A stretch of DNA of 50,599 bases from JBBQAA01 sp038276395 (lineage in GTDB: Bacteria; Actinomycetota; Thermoleophilia; Solirubrobacterales; Solirubrobacteraceae), in assembly GCA_038276395.1 (NCBI GenBank), contig JBBQAA010000063.1, forward strand, positions 1 to 50,599, written 5' to 3'. Numbering within the stretch: position 1 is the first letter of the stretch; every line of letters starts with the position of its first letter. The notes beneath the pieces were generated by a model. It was not told where the DNA came from. It worked only from the letters and a program-made list of their open reading frames with translations, and did no database searches. Position numbers and translations under genes: made by a program. Shown here piece by piece: positions 40,720 through 48,288 of this stretch.

Positions 40720-41943
40720 CTACCCCGGGGCTTCCCAGAGAACCGGCAGGCGCTCGAGCCCGTAGATCCCGGTGATCGAGCCGAGCACGGCCTCGCCGTC
40801 GGGCGCGAGGCCCGGCATCCGCGGGGCGAGGAAGGCCAGCGCCTCCTCGAGCTCGGCGCGGGCCAGGTTCGCGCCCAGGCAGTAGTGGATGCCCGCGCCG
40901 AAGGTCATGACCTTCGCGCTCCCGCGCTCGGCCCGCACGTCGAAGACGTCGGGGGCGGAGTAGGTCGCCGGGTCGCGGTTGCCGTCGAAGGCCGAGACCA
41001 TGAGGATCGTGTCCTTGGGGAAGACGACGTCGCGATAGGTCAGCTCCTCGAGCACGATCCGCGCCGTGAAGGGCGTGATCGGCTCGTAGCGCAGGACCTC
41101 CTCGACCGCGCGCGGCGCCCGCTCCTCCGGGGCCTCGCGCAGCCACTCCCACTGGTCAGGGTGCTCGCTGAAGAGACGGAGCGCGTGGGCGAGCTGGCTC
41201 TGCGTCGTGTCGACCCCGCCGACGAGCACGTTGAGAACGAGGTTCACGAGCTCGGCGTCGTCGAGGCGGTCCGAGCCGTCGCGGGCGGCGACGAGCTGAG
41301 AGATGAGATCCTCCCCGGGAGCGGCGCGCTTCCCGGCCAGCAGCTCGTCGGCGTATTCGTAGAACTCGGCCACGGCCTGCTCGATCTCGGCTCGGTCGGC
41401 GATCAGGCTCGGCGGGTCGAACTGGCGCTGGATCCAGTTCGACCAGTGGTGCAGCCGCGGGGCGTCGGCGCGCCGGGCGCCCATGACCGCGGCGATGGTG
41501 AGGGAGGGGTAGGGCTTGGCGAACGACTCGACGAACTCGGTTGCCATGCTCGCGCCGAGCGGGGCCCACAGCTCGGCGAGGAATTCGCGCATCCGGGGCC
41601 GCCAGGCGTTGGCCGCGCGCGGCGTGAACGAGGCCGCGACGAGGGAGCGCAGGCGCGCGTGGGCCGGCCCGTTGACGTGCAGGATGTTCCGCCGCACCTC
41701 CTCGGCCAGCGGCCCCTCCCGGATGTCGAAGATCTCCGCGAGCTTCTCGCCGGGGAACGTCGTCTGCTTGGAGCGCAGGAAGAACGATCCGGCCTCGCGC
41801 TCGAGCACGAAGAACCCGAGCGGCGTGGCCGCGAGCCACCCCTGCGCCCGCAGCTCGGCCATCCGCGCGTGGAAGCGCTCGCCCCTGAGCGCCGGCTCGG
41901 TGTGGTCGAAGACGGGCAGCTCGAGCTCGGCGACGGTGGTCAT
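40720..41943 (-). CDS. Cytochrome P450
   Basis: A 407-residue soluble bacterial P450. The I-helix oxygen-binding motif is VGGVDTT, the K-helix ExxR is EEVLR, and the heme loop is FGAGIHYCLGANLARAE with the Cys ligand. ILHVNGPAHARLRSLV and DGNRDPATY are typical. ATG 41943 (MTTVAELELPVF) was preferred to upstream codons because GGGAG precedes it. The substrate is unknown; the co-transcribed SDR suggests a two-step oxidation. A 35-bp palindrome lies about 60 bases upstream. Confidence 0.94.
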   Translation of the reverse strand: MTTVAELELPVFDHTEPALRGERFHARMAELRAQGWLAATPLGFFVLEREAGSFFLRSKQTTFPGEKLAEIFDIREGPLAEEVRRNILHVNGPAHARLRSLVAASFTPRAANAWRPRMREFLAELWAPLGASMATEFVESFAKPYPSLTIAAVMGARRADAPRLHHWSNWIQRQFDPPSLIADRAEIEQAVAEFYEYADELLAGKRAAPGEDLISQLVAARDGSDRLDDAELVNLVLNVLVGGVDTTQSQLAHALRLFSEHPDQWEWLREAPEERAPRAVEEVLRYEPITPFTARIVLEELTYRDVVFPKDTILMVSAFDGNRDPATYSAPDVFDVRAERGSAKVMTFGAGIHYCLGANLARAELEEALAFLAPRMPGLAPDGEAVLGSITGIYGLERLPVLWEAPG

Positions 41944-42005
41944 GGTGTGGGAGTCTCCCAGGCCGCGGCGGGTGAGCGCGGCCGGGGAGTGGGCGGGAAG
42001 TCGAT

Positions 42006-42040
42006 GGCGATTCAACCGCGGTATGCGCGGTCAGATCGCC
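42006..42040. promoter_or_regulatory. 35-bp imperfect palindrome between P450 and tRNA-Ala
   Basis: The arms GGCGATTCAACCGCG (42006-42020) and CGCGGTCAGATCGCC (42026-42040) match at 12 of 15 positions around GTATG. It could be an operator for the P450-SDR operon, or part of the tRNA promoter region. Confidence 0.45.
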
Positions 42041-42084
42041 ACTCGATGCAGCGGCGCGCGGTGGGTAGCGTTCTCGCCCGCTCC

Positions 42085-42156
42085 GGGGGCGTGGTGCTAA
42101 CGGGAACACGGGGCCTTTGCAAGGCTCAGTTGGGGGTTCGATTCCCCCCGCCTCCA
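42085..42156 (+). tRNA. tRNA-Ala (UGC anticodon)
   Basis: A full cloverleaf of 72 bases. The acceptor stem GGGGGCG pairs with CGCCTCC and contains the G3-U70 pair that marks alanine tRNAs. The D arm is GTG/CAC, with only 3 bp. The anticodon stem GGGCC/GGCTC encloses loop TTTGCAA (anticodon TGC), with a 4-base variable loop. The T arm is GGGGG-TTCGATT-CCCCC, and the discriminator is A. The following bases are TCCA, so CCA is not encoded directly at the end. Confidence 0.87.
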
Positions 42157-42495
42157 TCCATCGGCCGTCGAGCAGATCCATGCGCCCGGCCCACGACGGG
42201 CGAGGCAACGCGCCGATCTACGCATCAATTGCGTATTGCGGTCCGCCCGCGGTGCCGTCCCGGGGCGCGCCCGGCGGCGATCGGCGCCCAGAGATCGCGC
42301 GCTCCCAGCACCGCCGGCCGACCGGCGCCCGTCCCTCGCGGACGCGACCCCGAGGTTCTCCGCGACGGCCGCTCGGCCAAGACCCGCGCGCTGCCGCGCG
42401 TGGGGATCGTGAAACCCCTCCCGCGACCAGCAGCGGCGCCTGCACCAGACGATCAACACGATCCTCACGACAAACGGCGCGGCGGGTACCGGCCC
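42157..42495. other. 339 bases downstream of tRNA-Ala without a gene
   Basis: No recognisable protein is encoded on either strand. A perfect 6-bp inverted repeat with 5-base loop (TACGCA-tcaat-TGCGTA, 42219-42235) is the only clear structure, and it is AT-richer than its surroundings. It may be the tRNA terminator or an old insertion scar. No repeat of the tRNA 3' end was seen, so integration at this tRNA is not supported. Confidence 0.4.
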
Positions 42496-42894
42496 TCAGC
42501 CGGCGCGCTCCTCCACGTATGACCGCGCCACCCGCACGGGCGCCCGCGCGAGCCACGCGTCGACCACCACCTCGGCGAGCTCGTCACGCGCGATCCGGTC
42601 GAGCTGGATCAGCACCGCCGCGTAGCCCTCGAAGTGCGGCGTCGTGAAGAACACGCCGGACGGATCGGCGACGAGTGCATCCTTGGCGCCCAGGTGCTCG
42701 ACCCGGGCTCCGAGGATCGGGCCCTCCGGCGCGCGCGAGCCGAGCGCCCGCAGGTCCGGGTCGCGCAGCGGGCGCTCCCACACGAAGAGCTTTCCGCGCA
42801 CCTCCCAGCGGAGCCGGCCCCGGGAGACCCGCTCGCTCGTCTCGGGCAGGGCGAGCGCGAGCCGCCGCACGTCGCCGAGGCTCGCGCCCGCCAC
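42496..42894 (-). CDS. MmcQ/YjbR-family protein
   Basis: A 132-residue protein of the YjbR fold: LALALPETSERVSRG, RLRWEVRGKLFVWERPL, a PHFEGYAAVLIQLDRI segment and a last helix (LAEVVVDAWLARAP). The family has a DNA-binding-like double-wing fold but no settled function. The start is GTG 42894, 4 bases after the VOC gene. Confidence 0.87.
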   Translation of the reverse strand: MAGASLGDVRRLALALPETSERVSRGRLRWEVRGKLFVWERPLRDPDLRALGSRAPEGPILGARVEHLGAKDALVADPSGVFFTTPHFEGYAAVLIQLDRIARDELAEVVVDAWLARAPVRVARSYVEERAG

Positions 42895-42898
42895 TCCG

Positions 42899-43315
42899 CT
42901 ACATCTCCTTGAGCTGCGTCAGCCGCAGGTGGTTGCCCGAGGGGTCGCGCAGCCCGACGTCGATGCCGTAGGGCATGTCCTGCGGCTCCCCGGTGAACTC
43001 GACGCCGAGGCCCTTCAGCTTCTCGTAGTCGCCGCGGACGTCCTCGGTGGACAGGAAGACCGAGCCGGCGAAGCCCTTGGCCATGATCTCGCGGACCTGC
43101 TCCTGCGTGGCGCCGTCCATGACCGGCTCGCCCGGGATGGGCATGAGGACGATCGACACGTCCTCCTGGCCTCGCGGGCAGACGGTCAGCCAGCGGAAGC
43201 CGCCCATCTCGGGCAGGGTGACGTCGTCGCTCACCTCCATGCCGAGCTTCTCGGTGTAGAAGGCCAGGGCCTCCTCCTGGTCGTGGACCCAGAGCTGGGC
43301 GGTGGTGATTCTCAT
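42899..43315 (-). CDS. VOC-family (glyoxalase-like) protein
   Basis: A 138-residue vicinal-oxygen-chelate protein with two beta-alpha-beta-beta-beta modules: QLWVHDQEEALAFYTEKLGMEV and VFLSTEDVRGDYEKLKGLGVEF, ending DPSGNHLRLTQL. Members act as dioxygenases, isomerases or resistance proteins; no metal-ligand set allows a choice. It lies 43 bases after the AraC-type regulator on the same strand and is probably controlled by it. Confidence 0.9.
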   Translation of the reverse strand: MRITTAQLWVHDQEEALAFYTEKLGMEVSDDVTLPEMGGFRWLTVCPRGQEDVSIVLMPIPGEPVMDGATQEQVREIMAKGFAGSVFLSTEDVRGDYEKLKGLGVEFTGEPQDMPYGIDVGLRDPSGNHLRLTQLKEM

Positions 43316-43358
43316 CGGGAGACCTCCTCGGAAGTCATCGGGAGCGATGAGCTCGAGG

Positions 43359-43868
43359 CTAAGGAGGCGACGGCTCCGCGTCTTCTCGAAACGTGCGCAC
43401 CCGCGGGCGGCCGTAGACGCGCAGGACGCAGTCCGGCACGCGCGCCCGGGTCAGCGCCGGAGGGTGGGCGGCGCGGTAGGCCGAGGGCGCCATCCCGAAC
43501 ATCCGGCGAAAGCTCGTGGTGAACGAGCCGACGCTCGAGAGGCCGACGGCGAAGCAGATATCGAAGACCGGGCGGTCGGTGACGCGCAGGAGCGTGGCCG
43601 CGCGCTCGAGCCGGCGGCTGAGGAGATAGCGATGGGGTGTCTCTCCGAAGGCGCGCCGGAACTCGCGGCTGAAGTGCGCGGGGGAGAGCCCCGCGGCGGC
43701 GGCGAGATCGGCCACGGTCAGGGGCTCGGCGTAGCGGGCGTCGGCGAGGTCGCGGGCGCGGAGGAGGTGGCGCGGCGGGGTGGGGGTGGACCACGCGCGC
43801 AGTATCGCGCGGTACGCTGCCGCCCTCGCCGCCGCCGCCGTGAGCCCTCGGGAGGAGGAGCGCCACAT
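43359..43868 (-). CDS. AraC-family transcriptional regulator
   Basis: A 169-residue regulator with two helix-turn-helix motifs (PLTVADLAAAAGLSPAHFSR and DICFAVGLSSVGSFTTSF), then FRRMFGMAPSAYR, the standard AraC/XylS ending. There is no sensor domain. The only ATG in frame is at 43868, sharing one base with the glnK TTG, so the first ~25 residues lie over the glnK leader and may not be translated. It heads the AraC-VOC-YjbR group. Confidence 0.88.
   Translation of the reverse strand: MWRSSSRGLTAAAARAAAYRAILRAWSTPTPPRHLLRARDLADARYAEPLTVADLAAAAGLSPAHFSREFRRAFGETPHRYLLSRRLERAATLLRVTDRPVFDICFAVGLSSVGSFTTSFRRMFGMAPSAYRAAHPPALTRARVPDCVLRVYGRPRVRTFREDAEPSPP
43851..43860 (+). promoter_or_regulatory. 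Ribosome binding site of TTG-started glnK
   Basis: GGAGGAGGAG ends 7 bases before TTG 43868. TACGCT at 43813-43818 is a possible -10 element. Confidence 0.7.
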
Positions 43869-44221
43869 TGAAGCTCGTCATCGGGATCGTCCGCCCGGAG
43901 AAGGCCAACGACGTCCTCGAGGCGCTCTACCGCGCCGAGGTCCGCGGCCTCACCCTGACCCGCGTGCAGGGCCACGGCGGGGAGCTCGACCGCGTCGAGA
44001 CCTACCGCGGCACGCGCGTGAAGATGGAGCTCTCGGAGAAGATCCGGTTCGAGATCGCCGTCACCGAGGAGTTCGTCGAGGCCACCGTCCAGGCCCTGTG
44101 CGACGGCGGCTCGACGGGCGACGTGGGCGACGGGAAGATCTTCGTCGTCCCCCTCGAGCGCGCGGTGCGGATCCGTACCGGCGAGGTCGACGACGCCGCC
44201 GTGACCCCCCTGCACCCGTGA
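43868..44221 (+). CDS. glnK: PII nitrogen regulatory protein
   Basis: A 117-residue PII protein starting MKLVIGIVRPEKANDVLEAL. The B-loop TGDVGDGKIFV and the C-loop region are intact. In the T-loop Y46 is present (TYRG), but position 51, the usual uridylylation/adenylylation Tyr, is Val. Position 39, the Gln that holds Mg-ATP and 2-oxoglutarate, is Glu. The TTG start overlaps the divergent AraC start and is supported by GGAGGAGGAG. The stop overlaps the amt GTG, so this is a glnK-amt operon. Confidence 0.93.
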   Translation: MKLVIGIVRPEKANDVLEALYRAEVRGLTLTRVQGHGGELDRVETYRGTRVKMELSEKIRFEIAVTEEFVEATVQALCDGGSTGDVGDGKIFVVPLERAVRIRTGEVDDAAVTPLHP

Positions 44222-45486
44222 GCGAGGCGCTGCTCGCCGCCGCCCGGATCGACACCGGGGACACCGCGTGGATGCTCGTGGCCACGGCGCTCGTGCTCAT
44301 GATGACGCCCGCGCTGGGACTGTTCTACGCGGGCCTCGTGCGCGCGAAGAACGTGCTGAACACGTTCATGATGTCGATCGGCGCCCTTGGGGTCGTGACC
44401 GTCGTCTGGGTCCTCGTCGGCTACTCGCTGGCCTTCGACACGGGCAACGGTCTGATCGGCGGCCTGCACTACCTGGGCCTGCACGGCGTGACCTTCGCGC
44501 CGCGCGCCGGCACGCACATCCCCCATCTCCTGTTCATGGCCTTCCAGACCACGTTCTGCATCGTCACGGCGGCGCTCGTCTCGGGCGCCGTCGTCGAGCG
44601 GATGCGCTTCGGGCCCTTCCTCGTGTTCATGGGGCTGTGGTCGGTGCTCGTCTACGCCGTGCTCGCCCACTGGACCTTCGGCGGCGGCTGGCTCGCGCAG
44701 CACGGCACGCTCGACTTCGCCGGCGGGGTACCGGTGGAGATGGCCTCGGGCTTCTCCGCCTTCGCCGCGGCGGCCGTCGTCGGCCCCCGGCGGGACTACG
44801 GCCGCCTGGCGCTCCTGCCCCATAACGCGGTCTACGCCCTGCTCGGCGCCGGCCTCCTGTGGTTCGGCTGGTTCGGCTTCAACGGCGGCAGCGGCTTCTC
44901 GACGGGGAACCCGAGCGTGCTCGCCTTCGTCAACACGCTGCTCTGCCCGGCGGCCGCGCTCGTCGTGTGGTTCGTCCTCGACCTCGCGCGCGACCGGAAG
45001 GTCACGGCGATCGGCGCGGCCACGGCGATCATCGTCGGCTGCGTGGGGATAACGCCCGCCGCCGGCTTCGTCTCCCCGGCCGCGGCGCTGCTCCTCGGCG
45101 CCGTCGCGGCGCTGCCGAGCTACGCCCTCATCGTCTGGCGTCCGCGCACGCGCCTGGACGAGACGCTCGACGTGCTCGCCGCCCACGGGCTCGGCGGCCT
45201 CACCGGGATCCTCTTCATCGGGCTCTTCGCCAGCCGCTCGTGGAACGGCGTGGCCGACGGCCTGCTCTACGGGAACGCCGCCCAGCTCGGCGACCAGGCG
45301 CTCGCCGTGCTCACCGCCCCGGCCTACGCCTTCGCCATGACCTTCGCGATCCTGAAGCTCATGGCCCTCGTCGTGCCGCTGCGGGCCGGCGACCGCGAGG
45401 AGGCGCTCGGGATGGACGTGCTCGAGCACGGCGAGGAGGCCTACAACCAGGGCGAGGGCGCGATCCTCATCGGCGTGGACGGGTAG
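44218..45486 (+). CDS. amt: Ammonium transporter Amt
   Basis: A 422-residue channel-like transporter with eleven predicted helices. FYAGLVRAKNVLNTFMMS, the conserved FQTTFCIVTAALVSGAVVER stretch, GLLWFGWFGFNGGS and the Asp in LDFAGG (D166) are all present. The twin-His pair of the pore is changed: the first position is Glu (E174, in VPVEMAS) and the second is H323 (AAHGLGG). It follows glnK with a four-base overlap. It brings ammonium into the cell under control of the PII protein. Confidence 0.95.
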   Translation: MSEALLAAARIDTGDTAWMLVATALVLMMTPALGLFYAGLVRAKNVLNTFMMSIGALGVVTVVWVLVGYSLAFDTGNGLIGGLHYLGLHGVTFAPRAGTHIPHLLFMAFQTTFCIVTAALVSGAVVERMRFGPFLVFMGLWSVLVYAVLAHWTFGGGWLAQHGTLDFAGGVPVEMASGFSAFAAAAVVGPRRDYGRLALLPHNAVYALLGAGLLWFGWFGFNGGSGFSTGNPSVLAFVNTLLCPAAALVVWFVLDLARDRKVTAIGAATAIIVGCVGITPAAGFVSPAAALLLGAVAALPSYALIVWRPRTRLDETLDVLAAHGLGGLTGILFIGLFASRSWNGVADGLLYGNAAQLGDQALAVLTAPAYAFAMTFAILKLMALVVPLRAGDREEALGMDVLEHGEEAYNQGEGAILIGVDG

Positions 45487-45495
45487 ACCCTCTCC

Positions 45496-46386
45496 ATGCG
45501 CGAGGAGATCAGCTTCACCTCCGGCGGGACGATGTGCGCCGCCTGGCTCTACCGGCCCGAGGATCCGGGCGGCGAGACGCCGTGCGTGGTCATGGGCCAC
45601 GGCTTCTCGGCCACGCGGCACGAGCGGCTGCCGGCCTTCGCCGGGCGGTTCGCGGAGGCGGGCGCGGCCGTGCTCGTCTTCGACTACCGGTACTTCGGGG
45701 ATTCCGGCGGCGAGCCGCGCCAGCTCCTCGACATCTCCGCCCAGCACGAGGACTGGCGCGCGGCGATCGCCTGCGCGCGCGGGCAGGCGGGCGTCGACCC
45801 CGAGCGGATCGTCCTGTGGGGGTCCTCCTTCTCGGGCGGGCACGTGATCCACGTCGCCGCCGAGGATCCGCGCGTAGCCGCGGTCATCTCCCAGATGCCG
45901 TTCACCGATGGCCTCGCCACCGTGCGCGCGCTCGGCCCCCGCGCGGTGGCGCGCGCCCCCCCGGCCGCGCTCCTCGATGCCGCGCGCGGTCTGAGCGGCC
46001 GCTCCCCGCATCTCGTGCCCGCCGTCGCTCCGCCCGGGCAGCTCGGGATGATGACGACGCCCGGGGCCGAGGCGGGCTTTCGCGCGATCGTCCCGCCCGA
46101 GTCCCCGTGGCGTAACGAGGTCGCGGCGCGGGTCATGCTGCGCGTTCCCTACTACCGACCGGGCCGCCGCGCCCGGGAGCTGCGGATGCCGCTGTTCATG
46201 GCGCTCGCCACCGAGGACACGCTGACGCCGCCAGGCGCCGCCGAGCGGTGGGCGCGCACGGCGCCCGACCACGAGCTCCTGCGCCTGCCGGTCGGCCACT
46301 TCGACCCCTACGTGGGCGAGCGCTTCGAGGAGCTCGTGAGCGCCGAGGTCGACTTCCTGCGCCGGCGCGTGCTCGCTACGGGCTGA
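45496..46386 (+). CDS. Alpha/beta hydrolase (copy 2 of a paralogous pair)
   Basis: A 296-residue alpha/beta hydrolase: FTSGGTMCAAWLYRPED, VMGHGFSATRHERL, FDYRYFGDSGGEPRQ, the elbow GSSFSGGH, a later EDTLTPPG acid and GHFDPYVG His. It is closely related to the protein at 35463-36371. It lies 9 bases after amt and may be transcribed with it, though no nitrogen role is evident. Its last 11 bases overlap the convergent gene. Confidence 0.88.
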   Translation: MREEISFTSGGTMCAAWLYRPEDPGGETPCVVMGHGFSATRHERLPAFAGRFAEAGAAVLVFDYRYFGDSGGEPRQLLDISAQHEDWRAAIACARGQAGVDPERIVLWGSSFSGGHVIHVAAEDPRVAAVISQMPFTDGLATVRALGPRAVARAPPAALLDAARGLSGRSPHLVPAVAPPGQLGMMTTPGAEAGFRAIVPPESPWRNEVAARVMLRVPYYRPGRRARELRMPLFMALATEDTLTPPGAAERWARTAPDHELLRLPVGHFDPYVGERFEELVSAEVDFLRRRVLATG

Positions 46387-47890
46387 GCGGCCCGCCGGGG
46401 ATCTCGTCGCGCCGCGCGGGCAGGCGGGCGCTGCGCGGTGCGCTCGGCCTCGCGCGGGCGGCGCCCGCGGCTCCGGCGGAGGCATCCGGCGCCGGGGCGC
46501 CCCAGCGGGGCACGACCGGCGTGAAGCCGAGCAGCACGTGCCAGGTGGCGTCGTCGAGGGCTCCCGTCGCGGGAATGAGCGCCGCCTGCTGGACCGCGGT
46601 CACGGCGCGCGCGGTTCGGGACCCGTAGTCCCCGTCGATCGGCACCGGGTGGCCGCCGCCGCTCAAGAGCTCCTGCGCCCACACCACGAGGTCGCCGCGG
46701 CTGGCCGCGCTGCCGCCGGAGCCGGCCGCGAGCCTCGGATAGCTCGGCGCGGCGGGCACGAGCGGCGCGGCGGGAAGGATCGCCCCGACCGCGTCGAAGG
46801 CCCCGGGGGAGGCCGACTGCCAGCTCCACCAGCTCACCCCGGGCGCACCGTAGCCCGCGGCTAGGCGCCGGAAGCGCTCGATGGCGGCGGCGCCCGGGTT
46901 GTCGTAGACCTGGCCGAGCGGCGCGATCGGCCGGCCGTAGGGCAGGTTCGTGGCGTAGGTGTGGGCCAGCGCCGCGTCGACCGAGGTGCCGATCTCCTTC
47001 CAGTAGACCTGCGGGAGGTTCGCGTCGGCTCCGCCCGGACCGAGGAAGACGGAGTAGGGAAGCGCCGGGTGGTAGTCCACGTAGGGGAAGCTCGCGAGGC
47101 CGAGCGGATACGTGGGCCCGGCGGCGGCGCGCAGGTCGTCCATGTAGATGCGTGCCGCGTGATAGCGGCCCTCGTAGGCCGACTCGGCGTCGATGACGAG
47201 GCAGTCGGCGCCGCGCGCGATCGCCGTCGCCGAGGCGCGCGCCTCGCCCACGGGGTCCGAGCCGTAGACGAAGGGCCACGCGCAGACCCGCAGCCCCTGC
47301 GCCTTGAGCGCCGCCACCGCCGCGGCGGAGAACTGGGGCCACACGGAGGCCGCGTCAGAGCTCTTCACGTAGATCGTCGAGACGCCGTGGGCGCGGGCCT
47401 GCGCGGCGATCGCGGCCGGGTCCCCGCCGTTCGAGCGGCTGAGGTACCAGATCCACACGCCGTTACCCGCGAAGGCGGTGGCCGCCGGGGGGCCGACGGA
47501 GGCGGGCCGGAGCGGATGGGGGCGCGGCGGGATCGTCGCGACCCGCAGGCGCACCCCGTTCGAGATCCGGGCGCGCGGCATGAGGACGTGAACCCAGCCG
47601 GTCCGCGCGGAGGCGGGGACCCATACGACGAGCCGGTGCCGGCGGTCGAGCCGGCCCTGGACCGAGACGAAGCCCCCGCCCCGGCGGGCGAGCGAGAGCC
47701 GCGCCCGGCCGGAGATGTGGGTCGCCGCCACGGTTGCGCGGTAGCCGCGGACGAGCACCCCCTTCTCCTTCGGGCAGCTCGCGGGGTTCGTGCAGAAGAC
47801 CCGGCTCACATGCGGCCGCGCCGCCGCACGGGCGGCCGCGGGCAGAGCGAGCACGAGCAGGAGGAGAGCGGCCGCGGCGCGGAGGCGCAT
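46376..47890 (-). CDS. Secreted glycoside-hydrolase-like protein with peptidoglycan-binding end
   Basis: A 504-residue exported protein. Residues 1-22 form a signal peptide (MRLRAAAALLLLVLALPAA). A beta-rich N-terminal domain (about 30-115) has two Cys (FCTNPASC). A TIM-barrel-like domain (about 140-385) has GVSTIYVKSSD, CLVIDAESAYEG and GVSWWSWQSA; the Asp and Glu in DAESAYEG are candidate acids. A PG_binding_1 domain (about 410-460) has GDYGSRTARAVTAVQQ. It probably acts on the cell wall. ATG 47890 was chosen to start at the signal peptide. Confidence 0.83.
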   Translation of the reverse strand: MRLRAAAALLLLVLALPAAARAAARPHVSRVFCTNPASCPKEKGVLVRGYRATVAATHISGRARLSLARRGGGFVSVQGRLDRRHRLVVWVPASARTGWVHVLMPRARISNGVRLRVATIPPRPHPLRPASVGPPAATAFAGNGVWIWYLSRSNGGDPAAIAAQARAHGVSTIYVKSSDAASVWPQFSAAAVAALKAQGLRVCAWPFVYGSDPVGEARASATAIARGADCLVIDAESAYEGRYHAARIYMDDLRAAAGPTYPLGLASFPYVDYHPALPYSVFLGPGGADANLPQVYWKEIGTSVDAALAHTYATNLPYGRPIAPLGQVYDNPGAAAIERFRRLAAGYGAPGVSWWSWQSASPGAFDAVGAILPAAPLVPAAPSYPRLAAGSGGSAASRGDLVVWAQELLSGGGHPVPIDGDYGSRTARAVTAVQQAALIPATGALDDATWHVLLGFTPVVPRWGAPAPDASAGAAGAARARPSAPRSARLPARRDEIPGGPLSP

Positions 47891-47929
47891 CAGGACAGTT
47901 AATCGGCAGCGGGCGCCCAAAGTCGCGCT

Positions 47930-47947
47930 CATATACGATCGGATATG
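47930..47947. promoter_or_regulatory. 18-bp palindromic operator in front of the XRE gene
   Basis: CATAT-A-CGATCG-G-ATATG is a perfect palindrome except for one A/G pair. It is strikingly AT-rich for this genome, lies between two divergent genes, and overlaps TATGCT (47944-47949), the probable -10 of the XRE gene. Confidence 0.65.
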
Positions 47948-47949
47948 CT
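47944..47949 (+). promoter_or_regulatory. Putative -10 (TATGCT) of the XRE-nucleotidyltransferase operon
   Basis: TATGCT lies 9 bases before ATG 47959 and overlaps the right arm of the palindrome, which fits autorepression by the XRE protein. Confidence 0.5.
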
Positions 47950-47958
47950 GGGCCGACG

Positions 47959-48288
47959 ATGGACGTCCCCGCCGTGCTCCGCGCCGCGCGCCGCGAGGCC
48001 GGCCTCAGCCAGGCGGCGCTGGCCGCCCGCGCCGGGACCTCGCAGGCCGCCATCTCGGCCTACGAGAGCGGGGCGAAGAGCCCGTCCCCGGCCGTGCTCG
48101 ACCGGATCCTGCGGGCCACCGGACGCCGCCTCGCGGTGACGGGCGCCGGGGATGGCCCTTCGCGGGCCGAGCAGCTCGAGCTCGCCCGCAAGCTCTCCGA
48201 TGTGCTCTCCCTCGCCGAGGCGCTCCCGTCCCGGCACTCGCCCGAGCTGAGCTACCCGCCGCTCAGCGGGCGCACCCGACCGCAATGA
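47959..48288 (+). CDS. XRE-family regulator, probable antitoxin
   Basis: A 109-residue protein with an N-terminal Cro/C1-type helix-turn-helix (LRAARREAGLSQAALAARAG, then TSQAAISAYESGAKSPSPAVL, residues 6-47). A short C-terminal extension (SRAEQLELARKLSDVLSLAEAL) could bind a partner. Its stop overlaps the next ATG (ATGA). An XRE protein translationally coupled to a nucleotidyltransferase, with a palindrome at the promoter, is the usual layout of a toxin-antitoxin or abortive-infection-type pair (inference). Confidence 0.85.
   Translation: MDVPAVLRAARREAGLSQAALAARAGTSQAAISAYESGAKSPSPAVLDRILRATGRRLAVTGAGDGPSRAEQLELARKLSDVLSLAEALPSRHSPELSYPPLSGRTRPQ

Noticed and set aside
42085..42156. 3' end of a tmRNA
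   Set aside because: The T-arm and acceptor end look similar, but a complete 72-base cloverleaf with anticodon loop closes locally, and no tag-coding region or distant 5' half is needed.
42157..42495. Integration (att) site or genomic-island edge at tRNA-Ala
   Set aside because: No integrase, no direct repeat of the tRNA 3' end and no change of gene type across the junction were seen.
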